DNA of 64,000 bases from contig NW_003314340.1 in NCBI RefSeq assembly GCF_000143415.4, positions 676,161 to 740,160 of the forward strand. The letters are read 5' to 3'. The position numbers and the translations under genes were made by a program. Shown piece after piece: positions 45,615-54,536 of the stretch. This stretch comes from Selaginella moellendorffii (taxonomy: Eukaryota > Streptophyta > Lycopodiopsida > Selaginellales > Selaginellaceae). Position 1 is the first letter of the stretch. Every line of letters begins with the position of its first letter. The notes beneath the pieces are model-generated. The model made no database searches. It was not told the origin of the DNA and worked only from the letters and a program-made list of their open reading frames with translations.

Positions 45615-46871
45615 TCAATCTTGTATTTCTTCCACTTCCAGAGCCACTTCGTTGCGCCGGAACATCGGCGGAGTGAAAGGAGGATTATACTGCACGGCGC
45701 ACACGAGCTTTCAGTGTTGATTGCCACTCCAGCGATAGTTTCATCTATACAAACCTGAGCCACCTCTACTCGAGCACCAGGTTTTACTCGCACCTTGCCA
45801 TCCAGCTTGATGCTCTGCCGCATCTTTTCTTCTCTCTTCCTCACCTCTTCGTCGCTTACCAGTCCTGAAGAAGTACTGTGATCTTCAGCACTAGCTCGAT
45901 CTTTGTCACAATACCTGAGAAGCTTGTCACAGCCATCAAGGCCGCTGGCACACGTCTTATTGTCACCGAGCTGTCTTCCGGTGTAGGCAAAGTTTCTTCC
46001 GTGTAGCTTGACGGCATCACGAAAGCCATTTTCCATTCATCCTCGGCTTCCTGTGTGTAGATCAACAGAACTTTAGTATAAACAGGAGACGAAACGAAAC
46101 ATAGAAACAAAAACGTGTAGTACCTGTGTTGAGACAACAGGGGTTGTCATTTCCAGCTTGATGGACTCGTTCTTGACAAGCACAGGAGTCGTCATTGCCA
46201 TTTCCTGCTGCTTGGTGTTCTAAGAGAAAACGAAGAGAAAAAGAGTAAATAATTTGATTGAAAGCTCTTGGCTTTAGCAAAAAAGGTGCTAGCCTTCCCA
46301 AATATGTACGTTGCAATTGTGTTGAACGCCTGCGACGAGCCAAAGAACTCAAAACCTTTTTTTCCAGGCATGCTCGTTTCGGCAACAAGATATGACTGCA
46401 AGCCAACGATAATTTATAGCAGAAAGAAAGAAAGACTCTCACCTCGACTTGGCGAATCTCATAGCCATAGTGCCGACTGATCACCCGGTATGGAATAGTC
46501 TCCAGATCAGGCACTAAAAAGAATACAAACGTTACCAACTTAATCAAGTGAGAGAGCTAACAAAACGAAAAAGAAAAAGAAAAAGACCAGTCATCAAAGC
46601 TTCCTCCATATTCCTTGCCTGTGAGACCCTGGCCAGCGACGAATCCAGTTGCTTGATGCTATCGGCGAAAAGCCTCTCGATTCCTGGACTAGCAGCGCCA
46701 TACTTGACAATTTGAGCGAGAAATCTTCCATTACATACCTTGCCTCGTTTTGGACGCAGCAGTGAGTGAGAGCGCTACGAGCAGAGAAGAGCGCCGGTCG
46801 CCAAATGCCGCCCTTGGACACGATCGCGGCACTCGCATTGCCATCGCCACAGCGCTCGCCAAAGAAGCCAT
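45615..46871 (-). CDS. SOUL haem-binding family protein, probably plastid
   Basis: Eight exons on the minus strand (46739-46871, 46588-46683, 46443-46513, 46294-46395, 46124-46219, 45915-46050, 45755-45864, 45615-45689) give 272 residues. The N terminus (MASLASAVAMAMRVPRSC...) is Ala/Ser/Arg-rich without acidic residues, like a plastid transit peptide. The SOUL domain runs from YEIRQVESYLVAET through the signature QQEMAMTTPV, VMPSSYTEETLPTPED and VRKREEKM to YNPPFTPPMFRRNEVALEV at the C terminus, which matches plant SOUL proteins. Proteins of this family bind haem or tetrapyrroles and are found in plastoglobules or the cytosol. Intron 4 appears to use a GC donor (GGGAAG|GCTAGC at 46294). It lies between two tRNA-Arg genes on the same strand. 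Confidence 0.92.
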
Positions 46872-46962
46872 TCTTTCAAAGAAGGAAAAAAAAAAACCCT
46901 AATATGCCACGTGTCGTCACTACAAGACCTAAAAAGATCCAAAAGCCCTAAAAGGATTTCCT

Positions 46963-47035
46963 CGCGCCAGACAGGGGTCGAACCTGTGACCTTCTGCTTA
47001 GGAAACAGACGCTCTATCCACTGAGCTACAGGCGC
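46963..47035 (-). tRNA. tRNA-Arg (anticodon CCT), second copy
   Basis: The same cloverleaf as 45511-45583 with one base different. Acceptor, D, anticodon (TTCCTAA loop) and T arms all pair. A TTTT run about 10 nt past the 3' end on the minus strand is a likely Pol III terminator. It sits in the 260-bp gap between two divergent protein genes. Confidence 0.95.
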
Positions 47036-47133
47036 CGGCGAGATGACGAGGTTTTAAAACAATAAAACCCACGTGTTTAATTCTAAGTAATTAAGCCGGG
47101 GTTTTAGGAGTTTTAGGGCTCGTGGAGAAGGCG

Positions 47134-48610
47134 ATGGCGGACGAGGAGAGCTCTAGCGCATGGCTCCACTCGGCGCTGATGCGCGTTTGCTCCGATCAAG
47201 CGGCGTTGGGCCTCCAGCTCGATTCCGACACCGTCGCCAGTCTGGTTTGCTACTGCGAGCTCGCCACGCCCGCCGACGCCGCGGAATACATCGTTGTAAG
47301 TTCCTTTCCTTTGTGAATTCCCTGTTTCCCATCTCCAGGGAAGAAATGCGGCATTGCCTTCTCATTGATTTTGCTGGCAGAACATTGTCGGACACGAATC
47401 GTGCGTGGAAATCGTCGAGGAGTATTTAAAACGGAGGACCACACCGCCAACCACGATCAAATCCAGCACCGGTACGCCATTGCAAGCATATCAAAAGCCT
47501 CAGGAAGAATCGACGTGGTCGGCCGGAGGGAAGAATGCCTCTCGAGCTGGAAAGCAAAAAGTCGCTAGCGGTCGCGAGGCAAATCCTGCTGCTGCCGCTG
47601 CTGCTCCAACTTCTTCCACAAAGGCTGCATCGTCTAGAAGAGAAAAAGCTTCCTCTGGAAGAGCAAAAAAGGGAGTGACAGTGGCGGAGGCAAGCAAGAT
47701 GATCCTCAATCCCGGAAAGCCTTGCGACTGCCAAGCAACGCGGCACGAGCTCGTGAATAATTGTTTGTCGTGTGGGAAGATCGTCTGCCAGCAAGAGGGT
47801 GAAGGCCCATGCAGCTTTTGCGGTGCTCTCGTGCTGAAAGAAGGCAGTGCCTATGCTGGTCTGGAGGGAAGTCTGTTGCCAACTTCGGAGGCCGAGGCTG
47901 CCGCGCAAGCGTTCAAGGACAGATTGGTGGAGTACGATCGAAACTCGGCTTCTCGCACGACTGTCATTGACGACCAGAGCGACTTTTTTGAGATCGAGGG
48001 TGATTCTTGGGTGTCAGAGGAGGTAAGTGCTCTTGCTCTCTTGACAAAAAACTTACGTGTTTTATGGAGCAGGAAAAGCAACTACTGAGGAAAAAGCAAA
48101 AGGAGTTTGAGATGGCAGAGGAGGAACGCAAAAAGCGAGTTGTTGTGACAATTGATCTCTTGGGCCGCAAGGTTTGTATTGTATTGGGAATAGCGACACG
48201 GATTGTAACGACTTTTACTTCTGTTTTTTCTTCTTTCACAGGTTGCCATGGCTGGTGGACCAGAAGAAGCAACAGTGGTTGGAAGCAGCAATTCAGGGAG
48301 TTTGGCAACAGCGCATGACCGGGAGAAAACTTTCCGCGTGAAAGCAAGTCCTGACGTTCGAGAGCTTCCGGTCTATGTCAACACCGAATCGTCCAGAGAT
48401 AGAGTAAACAAGAGCAAGGCAGCCTCCACAAGCACGGCGGCAGTGACCGGTCGAGTGCAGTACCAGGACGAATTTACGGAAGCATTACTGGGTCGCAAGA
48501 TGGAGCTTCTAGAGATTGATACAGCACAACAGCATAAGTGGCAGCAACCAAGGCTAATGAAAGGATCGTCAGCATTTGAGGAGGCGTCTCAGAGCTTCGA
48601 GTGTGCATAG
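47134..48610 (+). CDS. TRIP4/ASC-1-type zinc-finger protein
   Basis: Four exons (47134-47295, 47382-48022 with the boundary read at 47381, 48073-48171, 48242-48610) give 423 residues. The start is the first ATG (the upstream GTG in frame is not used). Residues about 190-240 carry the C2HC5 zinc finger of activating signal co-integrator 1: CDCQATRHELVNNCLSCGKIVCQQEG followed by CSFC. In animals this protein is part of the ASC-1 complex, a transcription coactivator also involved in ribosome quality control. A Ser/Lys/Ala-rich linker precedes the finger, and a Glu/Lys helix (EKQLLRKKQKEFEMAEEERKKR) follows it. The C-terminal ASCH domain of the animal protein is absent here, as I recall for plant homologues. 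Confidence 0.88.
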
Positions 48611-48990
48611 AATTTCACGGGCTGGATAGCTGGCTGGCTGGTCACGAAATGGATACAAGGACGAGAACTGGTTGGTCACGCATTAGTGGGAGTTTGGATC
48701 AACCAATCCTTGCTGGACGTGTGGGACTAGAACAGCGACTTGCTTTCTTACAGGAGGAGTTTTCCGGAGTGTAGTGGTTGCCGCTTTTCGTACTCTAATC
48801 ACTCCTTTTACGTCGTGAGCTGGTCTTTTACATTGATGTGAGCTTTCGTTTTTTCCAGGAGCTTCCTTTCGTTCTTTGGTGCGGAGCAAAGATCTCGGCG
48901 GAAGCGTAAGCAAGTTCTCTTCTCTCCATGATTCGTATACATTCAATGTGGGATTTTTTTTGGCCAGGTGAAGCGCTCCAGCCGCTGAGA
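48611..48990. other. Intergenic, no gene seen
   Basis: Contains a (GGCT)n-like run (CTGGATAGCTGGCTGGCTGG, about 48622-48641) and the 5' leader of the LRR gene. Confidence 0.45.
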
Positions 48991-50214
48991 ATGGTTTCGC
49001 TCTTCGTCATTGCGGCTTCGCTGCTCTGGAGTCACTGGTACATCGACTTTGCACAGGGATGCATTGCTGCCGAGAAGGATGCCTTGCTCAAAGTCAAGGC
49101 GCAGATCACGGAGGACCCAACAATGTGTCTGGTTTCATGGAGGGCTTCTTCGGCGGACTGTTGCAAGTGGTCCAGGGTAACTTGTGACCCCGACACCGGT
49201 CACGTTGTCGAGCTCTACCTCCGGAATTGCTTCTTCAGGGGGACCATCTCCAGCTCCGTTGGGAAGCTCACAAAGCTCAAGTCACTCAACGTATACTTCA
49301 GCAAGCTCAACGGGAGCTTGCCAGCAGAGATTGGGAGCCTCGAGCGGCTGGAAGTTTTGGAGCTCCAGATTAATCAGCTGGACGGGGAGATACCATCTTC
49401 GATAGGACGTCTTTCGAGGCTGAGAGTGCTGGATCTCTCCGACAACCGCTTCACCGGCAGCCTCCCGGCATCCATTGGCAACTTGAAAGCTTTGGAACAC
49501 TTTCGAGTTTACGGGAACTCTCTCAAGGGGACTCTCCCCGAGTCCCTGGGTGGACTTACCGCGCTGGAGACGTTCGAGGCTTACGACAACCAGTTCAGAG
49601 GTGGCATTCCGAGCTCTATAGGGAATCTCACCAAGCTCCGAATCCTCAACCTCTACAGCAACCAGCTCAATGGAATTCTGCCGTCGACTATCGGTGCCTT
49701 GACGTCCCTCGAGATGCTCGTCCTCCACAGCAACAGGCTCAGGGGTGCCATTCCGGAATCGCTCAAGAACTTGGTGGAGCTGGAAACTCTGGCACTCTTT
49801 GGAAACCGGCTCAGGGACTCCATTCCAGACGTGTTCGGCTCCTTGAAAAAACTCCAGTTCGCAACCTTGTCCGACAACCGGTTTAGAGGAGACATCCCGA
49901 CGTCGCTGGCTAGCCTGGACAAGCTGGTTTCTCTCGACGTCTCGCGGAACGCAATGTCCGGCCAGATCCCGGAAGCGCTGGCTGGCAGCTCGGGCTTGTC
50001 CAACTTGGACTTCTCGGACAACCAGCTATCCGGAGTGATTCCTATGAAGATCATGGCACTGCCGGAGCTCAGATACTTCAACGTCTCCAACAATCGTCTG
50101 CATGGCCAGATCCCGCAGGTTGGAAGGTTCTCGGCTTCGGCGTTTATGGGAAACCCCGGGCTTTGCGACGCACCTCTTCCACCTTGCACTGCATCAAGCG
50201 AAGAAAGCACCTAG
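48991..50214 (+). CDS. Secreted leucine-rich-repeat protein (PGIP/DRT100-like)
   Basis: A single exon of 407 residues. Starting at the ATG at 48991 gives a signal peptide (MVSLFVIAASLLWSHWYIDFAQG); the frame is open upstream, but a signal peptide then would be buried. An LRRNT cap follows (AAEKDALLKVKAQI, CCKWSRVTCD), then about eleven plant-type extracellular LRRs of 24 residues (L..L.L..N...G.IP..I), then the C-terminal cap FMGNPGLCDAPLPPC. There is no transmembrane segment or kinase, so it should stay in the wall or apoplast, binding a ligand or acting as coreceptor or inhibitor. The peptide-precursor genes that follow make a signalling context possible, but no link is shown. Confidence 0.9.
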   Translation: MVSLFVIAASLLWSHWYIDFAQGCIAAEKDALLKVKAQITEDPTMCLVSWRASSADCCKWSRVTCDPDTGHVVELYLRNCFFRGTISSSVGKLTKLKSLNVYFSKLNGSLPAEIGSLERLEVLELQINQLDGEIPSSIGRLSRLRVLDLSDNRFTGSLPASIGNLKALEHFRVYGNSLKGTLPESLGGLTALETFEAYDNQFRGGIPSSIGNLTKLRILNLYSNQLNGILPSTIGALTSLEMLVLHSNRLRGAIPESLKNLVELETLALFGNRLRDSIPDVFGSLKKLQFATLSDNRFRGDIPTSLASLDKLVSLDVSRNAMSGQIPEALAGSSGLSNLDFSDNQLSGVIPMKIMALPELRYFNVSNNRLHGQIPQVGRFSASAFMGNPGLCDAPLPPCTASSEEST

Positions 50215-50358
50215 TTTTACGTCTAAAATTCACTTTGCCAGGTACTAATCTATACATCTTGAAAAGAAAACTTTTGTTCTTTCTCCCAGGTGTGTCGGGA
50301 GGTATTGTTTACTTGCTTCGTGCTCACGTCGATTCCATTGTGCTTTGCGTGACCAGCA

Positions 50359-50577
50359 TTAGGATCCAACTGGAGCATTTGCCGAGACGTCGGGCTTTTC
50401 GTAGCTGAAAACGACTTGATTGCCACGGGGACTGGGACTGGAGGGAGGAACTTGGATGTTCTTGGGCAGCCGGTTAAACGTGACGAGGTTCTCGTGATCC
50501 ATCGTCCCGGCCTGGTCCCTGGCAAAGATCGGCATCACCATCAAGCACCAGAGCAACATCAAAACCCGAGGTACCAT
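50359..50577 (-). CDS. Secreted-peptide precursor, IDA-like
   Basis: 72 codons. A hydrophobic signal peptide (MVPRVLMLLWCLMVMPIFA) is followed by a short acidic linker and then RLPKNIQVPPSSPSPRGN, which aligns with the IDA pattern L-P-K-G-x-P-I-P-P-S-x-P-S-x-x-x-N (LPK, PPS.PS, N). About 20 residues follow the motif, which is unusual because IDA motifs normally end the protein. In flowering plants IDA peptides are cleaved, secreted and bind HAESA receptor kinases to trigger cell separation. That this is a peptide of the same family is inferred from motif and size. Confidence 0.6.
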   Translation of the reverse strand: MVPRVLMLLWCLMVMPIFARDQAGTMDHENLVTFNRLPKNIQVPPSSPSPRGNQVVFSYEKPDVSANAPVGS

Positions 50578-51338
50578 CCTGAGAAGAACTCTGACGCTCT
50601 TTTCTCTGGAGAGGGATGTTTTGTTTTTCTAGCAGCCGAGGTGGTCGAAGGCAATGTGTTTGCCGCAATGGTTGAAATTACGCGGTGGTGGTGAGTTTGT
50701 CAATTCTAGTTTGTTAAAATTCTTCTCTGGCACTGTTGCTACGACCCGGCTTGGTTGGTGCTTTGTGCTCAATACTTTTCAGAGTCTTTGCGAGACAGGA
50801 CAATGTGTTACACGCGTTGGCTCAGATCTACAAAGTTGTCAAATAGTTTTTTCTCTCGATCCTTTGCATTCTTTCTTCCAACTTTGAGAGTCTTCTTCCA
50901 AAGAAGTACCAAACCTTCTACTTCCAAAAACTCGTCTTCTTCGCTCGAGTAATAATAAGCTTTGTTTTCATACTGTTTTGGTGTTCGTAGCTGGAGTCAT
51001 GGTTTCTGGCTGTTGATCCGGGACTTTTAGCAATATCAGCGCGTAGTTTTTGACATTGTGATTGTCTTTGCTTTCTTTCCAAGGTTTGAAAGCGTTGGGA
51101 TTGTACGTGATTTGTTGACTATTTGAATAAGTCATGCTCAAGATTCAGGTGTGGATGAGATAAGAGCAACAAACAAAAGTCCAGTTTTAATTGTTTAAGA
51201 ATTCGATGACACGACTATGTACAGAAAGAATAGATCCAACCAAGTCTAAACACAAAAATAAAACTCTCCTTTGGTGTGTGTACGTGTTCTTCCCTCAGCA
51301 AAAATGCAAGACTTTGGAGACTCTTGTCAAAGTATCTC
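50578..51338. other. Intergenic, no gene seen
   Basis: Upstream of one peptide gene and downstream of the next, on the same strand. No coding signal. Confidence 0.45.
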
Positions 51339-51605
51339 TCAATTTCCTCCAGGATTTGGCCCCGAAGGAGGAGGATCATCGAAGAACTTGCTTCTCCCGT
51401 TCCATCCCGCATGGAGCTCCCGCAGCGCTCTCGTGCATCGATCCAGCGCCCCCGATGCCGCCACGCGAATCGCTTCCAGGCTGTGATGATGCCGGTGGCG
51501 ATCGTGGAGATTCCTGGCCGAAGAACACACACAACTGGAAGAAACCAAGAGAAGAGCCAGCAACAAAGCCACTCCAACACGACCCGGTGGAGCCATGAAA
51601 ACCAC
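51339..51605 (-). CDS. Secreted-peptide precursor, CLE/IDA-like C terminus
   Basis: 88 residues from the upstream ATG, or 85 from the second (MAPPGRVGVALLLALLLVSSS), which makes the better signal peptide. A variable His/Arg-rich middle leads to the extreme C terminus KFFDDPPPSGPNPGGN. The last twelve residues fit the CLE dodecapeptide outline (x-x-x-P-S-G-P-N-P-x-x-N) but lack its Arg-1 and His-11; PPS also fits IDA. The mature peptide would be released by proteolysis and perceived by an LRR receptor kinase (family knowledge). A TATAAAA on the minus strand (51687-51693) lies 82 bp upstream of the start. Confidence 0.65.
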   Translation of the reverse strand: MVFMAPPGRVGVALLLALLLVSSSCVCSSARNLHDRHRHHHSLEAIRVAASGALDRCTRALRELHAGWNGRSKFFDDPPPSGPNPGGN

Positions 51606-51686
51606 TCTCGATCGTGTCTAGATGATCTCCTCTTGACTCTCTCTCGCGCTTTTCCTCTCGATCGATCAATCGATGGACGACTTTGG

Positions 51687-51693
51687 TTTTATA
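51687..51693 (-). promoter_or_regulatory. TATA box of the peptide-precursor gene
   Basis: TATAAAA on the minus strand, about 80-90 bp before the 51605 start codon, the usual distance for a short 5' leader. Confidence 0.5.
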
Positions 51694-52433
51694 CCACGCC
51701 CCAGGGATTTGCGAGAGAAGATCAAGCAAAGCAAAGAAAGCGCAAAGAAAGCGCTTACCACTCTACTGCGATGATAAGAATTTCCCCTTGGAAGACGAAA
51801 GAGTGCTAACTTGGCTACCACGCCACCACCAATTAAAGATGTTGTTCATAAAACACGGTTTTGACCCTAGGCCAGCCAGCGCATACCATTCGTCACCCTA
51901 CTTTCACCCAGAGATAAGTTTTCTTGCTCTATCAAGCAACAACCAGCAATTTTACCACGAAACTCTTGCACCAAACTCTCTAGTTTAGAGTTTTACCCGG
52001 AGAAAACTTCCACCCAAGAACAGCAAGGTCTCGAGTTTAGAAATTTCAACGGGTTGAAAAGGAAAAAAGGATGCGAGGAAGTGCCACTTTTTGGTGTCCC
52101 AGATCGTGGGCTTCCCGCAAAATCATAGCCGGCATTTCGCGTAGCCGACCCATTTGACACAGTAAATTTTCTTAGTTAAGCGGTGAAGAGCTCCGCACGC
52201 CACCTTAAGCGGGTAAAGATTCGTCGTCAAAAATAGCCCGGAGTTTTTCAACGCTTGAACTTGAAATTGTGCACGTTCAAAAGCACGAATATGGGAAAAC
52301 CAGAAAAAAAAACGTTGAATGGTCAAGAGTCAGCTACTTTAGAACCAGAAAAACAGGGCCAGTCAACCATTGTCATGCCGTAGGCGCGTTCACGAGTCGT
52401 TTCCATGGCAGTTCCTGGGTGAAAAAACCAAAA
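51694..52433. other. Divergent promoter region between peptide genes
   Basis: No coding sequence is recognised. It separates the minus-strand CLE/IDA-like gene from the plus-strand IDA-like gene. Confidence 0.45.
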
Positions 52434-52440
52434 TATAAAG
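52434..52440 (+). promoter_or_regulatory. TATA box of the IDA-like gene
   Basis: TATAAAG about 225 bp upstream of the ATG at 52665, in a sequence without other TATA candidates. Confidence 0.45.
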
Positions 52441-52664
52441 CTGGGGCACGCTCTCGAGTGGATCAATCACGGGTTCTTCCAAGCATACGAATCGATATCA
52501 CTCGAATTTTTCCACTCGGGCGATCATTAGAGTCTTCAAGGAGGAAGGAGCAGAAGATTACGATCTCAACGATTCCTTCTTCCTCATAGGAATACATATC
52601 ACCGGTTTTGAAGATTTTGACAACGCGATTCGGATCCGGAGAGATCGTTCTAGGCTCTTTGGGA

Positions 52665-52904
52665 ATGGCGAGATTTACTCAAGCGCTGGCTGCTTTCCTT
52701 GTGATGATGGTGATGTTCTCTCCGGGTCTTTGCGAGTGCCATGGTGGAGTGAGTGGATCTTTGTTCGGGATTGGAATGAATAACAGTGAAGTGGCGATCA
52801 ATTCGACGGGTAACAGGAAGATGTTGCTGGAAGGCCAAGTTTTCCAAAAGCTTCCCAAGAATACTCCAACAGCACCATCGGGTCCAAACAAGGGTCACAA
52901 CTGA
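52665..52904 (+). CDS. IDA-like secreted peptide precursor
   Basis: 79 residues in a single exon. The signal peptide is MARFTQALAAFLVMMVMFSPGLC. A short variable spacer with two N-x-S/T sites follows. The protein ends FQKLPKNTPTAPSGPNKGHN, very close to the IDA/IDL C-terminal EPIP motif (F-x-x-L-P-K-G-x-P-I-P-P-S-x-P-S-K-x-H-N): LPK, P-S-G-P, K and terminal HN are all in place and the motif is at the very end. IDA-type peptides signal through HAE/HSL LRR receptor kinases in the apoplast (established in angiosperms). This is the best of the three peptide genes in this cluster. Confidence 0.78.
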   Translation: MARFTQALAAFLVMMVMFSPGLCECHGGVSGSLFGIGMNNSEVAINSTGNRKMLLEGQVFQKLPKNTPTAPSGPNKGHN

Positions 52905-54536
52905 GAGAAGGTTATCAAACTTGGAGCTGTTGCTGAGGAGTAAAAAGATGAAACTCAGACATTTTTGTAAATAGATTCATTTATAAATGTTTTCGATTTG
53001 AGGTCTATCTTTTAGTTCATCATAGTTGTCTCCAAACCGATCGACTTGAAGCTCAAAACATATAATTTCTAAATATAACAGCAAATTCTAGAATATTCTA
53101 ATCTATTTATTTACACATATGTGGACATATTTTTTGTTTTCTGAAGCATGCCACATAAGCAGGCCACCTAGGATTGCCCTTACAGTGACCTGGGTTTATA
53201 AACTATAAATGTGCTTATAATTTTTGACAGTTTTTAAGATGATTTCTATAATTAATGTTCCAACATTTTAAAATAAGAAAGAGTAGAATTAGAATACGAC
53301 AACAAAGTTATCTGATTATTCAGAAAGATGTAATTATGTAATTATTCAGAAAGTTTATTGTGGAATATAATATAAAGGCATTAATTAAATGCAATTTAAA
53401 ATTTCACCAAACTTTATTCTGATAGATGATTTTGAAGAAAAATGTAGTTTATTCATCCAGTTTCATATTAACTTTTTGTTTAGAATTTTTTTTTGAGAAT
53501 TCTTAATTGAATTACACATTAATAAACTAAATTGATAATAATACTAAGAATAACATTATTATTAAACAAATATGTAAGGCACAGTAATTTCTGGTTTGCT
53601 TCAGAAATAGAATTTCTTGGTCTGTTTGGTAGTAGTGAATATACCGAAAATATATTTGAATATTTTAAAATATTCTACCATCTAATAGTTGTTATTCATT
53701 TAGATTAATCTTATATTTATAATTTATAAACATGTTTATAATTTATAAGCTTTTCTAAACACTTCCTACTATTAATATTTAATTATACTTTTCTCAATAT
53801 ATTGTTATATCTATTAAAATAATTACTTATTCTTGAACAATAAATATAATAAATGTAATAAATGTCTAAAACTCTAAAAAAACTACAGCTTCTCGACTAA
53901 GGGTCACAAATAAGAGAACATAAGAGCTATAAAAAAATCAAAATGTACATAAATTTATTCATACTTTCAAATAGCTCGAACTTTCATCATTACTATAAAC
54001 CATTTGTAACTGCTTGAAACCAATGATTTTTTCTCCTCTCTCGCGTCCCATTAACTTCTTCCTTCACGGGCCTGCCTACCTCAAAGCTTGGCCTCTCCTT
54101 TTTTTGTGTCGTGCGAGTACTCCGTGACCACCCCCCACCTCTAGCAACATATTCACAGAAAAGTGAAGCTCCCTTCTAATCCCAATCCCAACATCAAAAC
54201 AATCACTCGAGATGTAACGGAAAAATATACGACAATAGCGAACCTGTCCAATCCTCCACACACTAGGTAGATCATAGGCGTCCTCATTTCTCCATGCTGA
54301 ATAAATTGCCCAGAGATAATGCCAGGCTAACTGTTGTGAAAGCTCCACTTGGCTTCATCTTGGTGACAAGAATTCAATCCGCTAAGATTCCAGGCCTTGC
54401 TGCTCGCTGCTCTTTCAGCAGCCATTTCCTTGTCCGCACTGTCAGGTAAGGTGTAAGTGATCTAGACAGGGGAGAAAACAACCAAGGAAGAAATCACACC
54501 TACATTCATCGATGCACGGAAGAAGCTCGAGTAGAA
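52905..54536. other. 1.6-kb AT-rich stretch without genes
   Basis: 53040-53960 is strikingly AT-rich compared with both flanks, with stop codons in all frames. No LTR, terminal inverted repeat or coding relic was recognised. 53960-54536 has ordinary composition and the leader of the next gene. Confidence 0.55.

Noticed and set aside
45302-46036. 244-codon minus-strand frame spanning the SOUL gene end and a tRNA
   Set aside because: It reads through introns and a tRNA gene. The spliced SOUL model explains the conserved parts.
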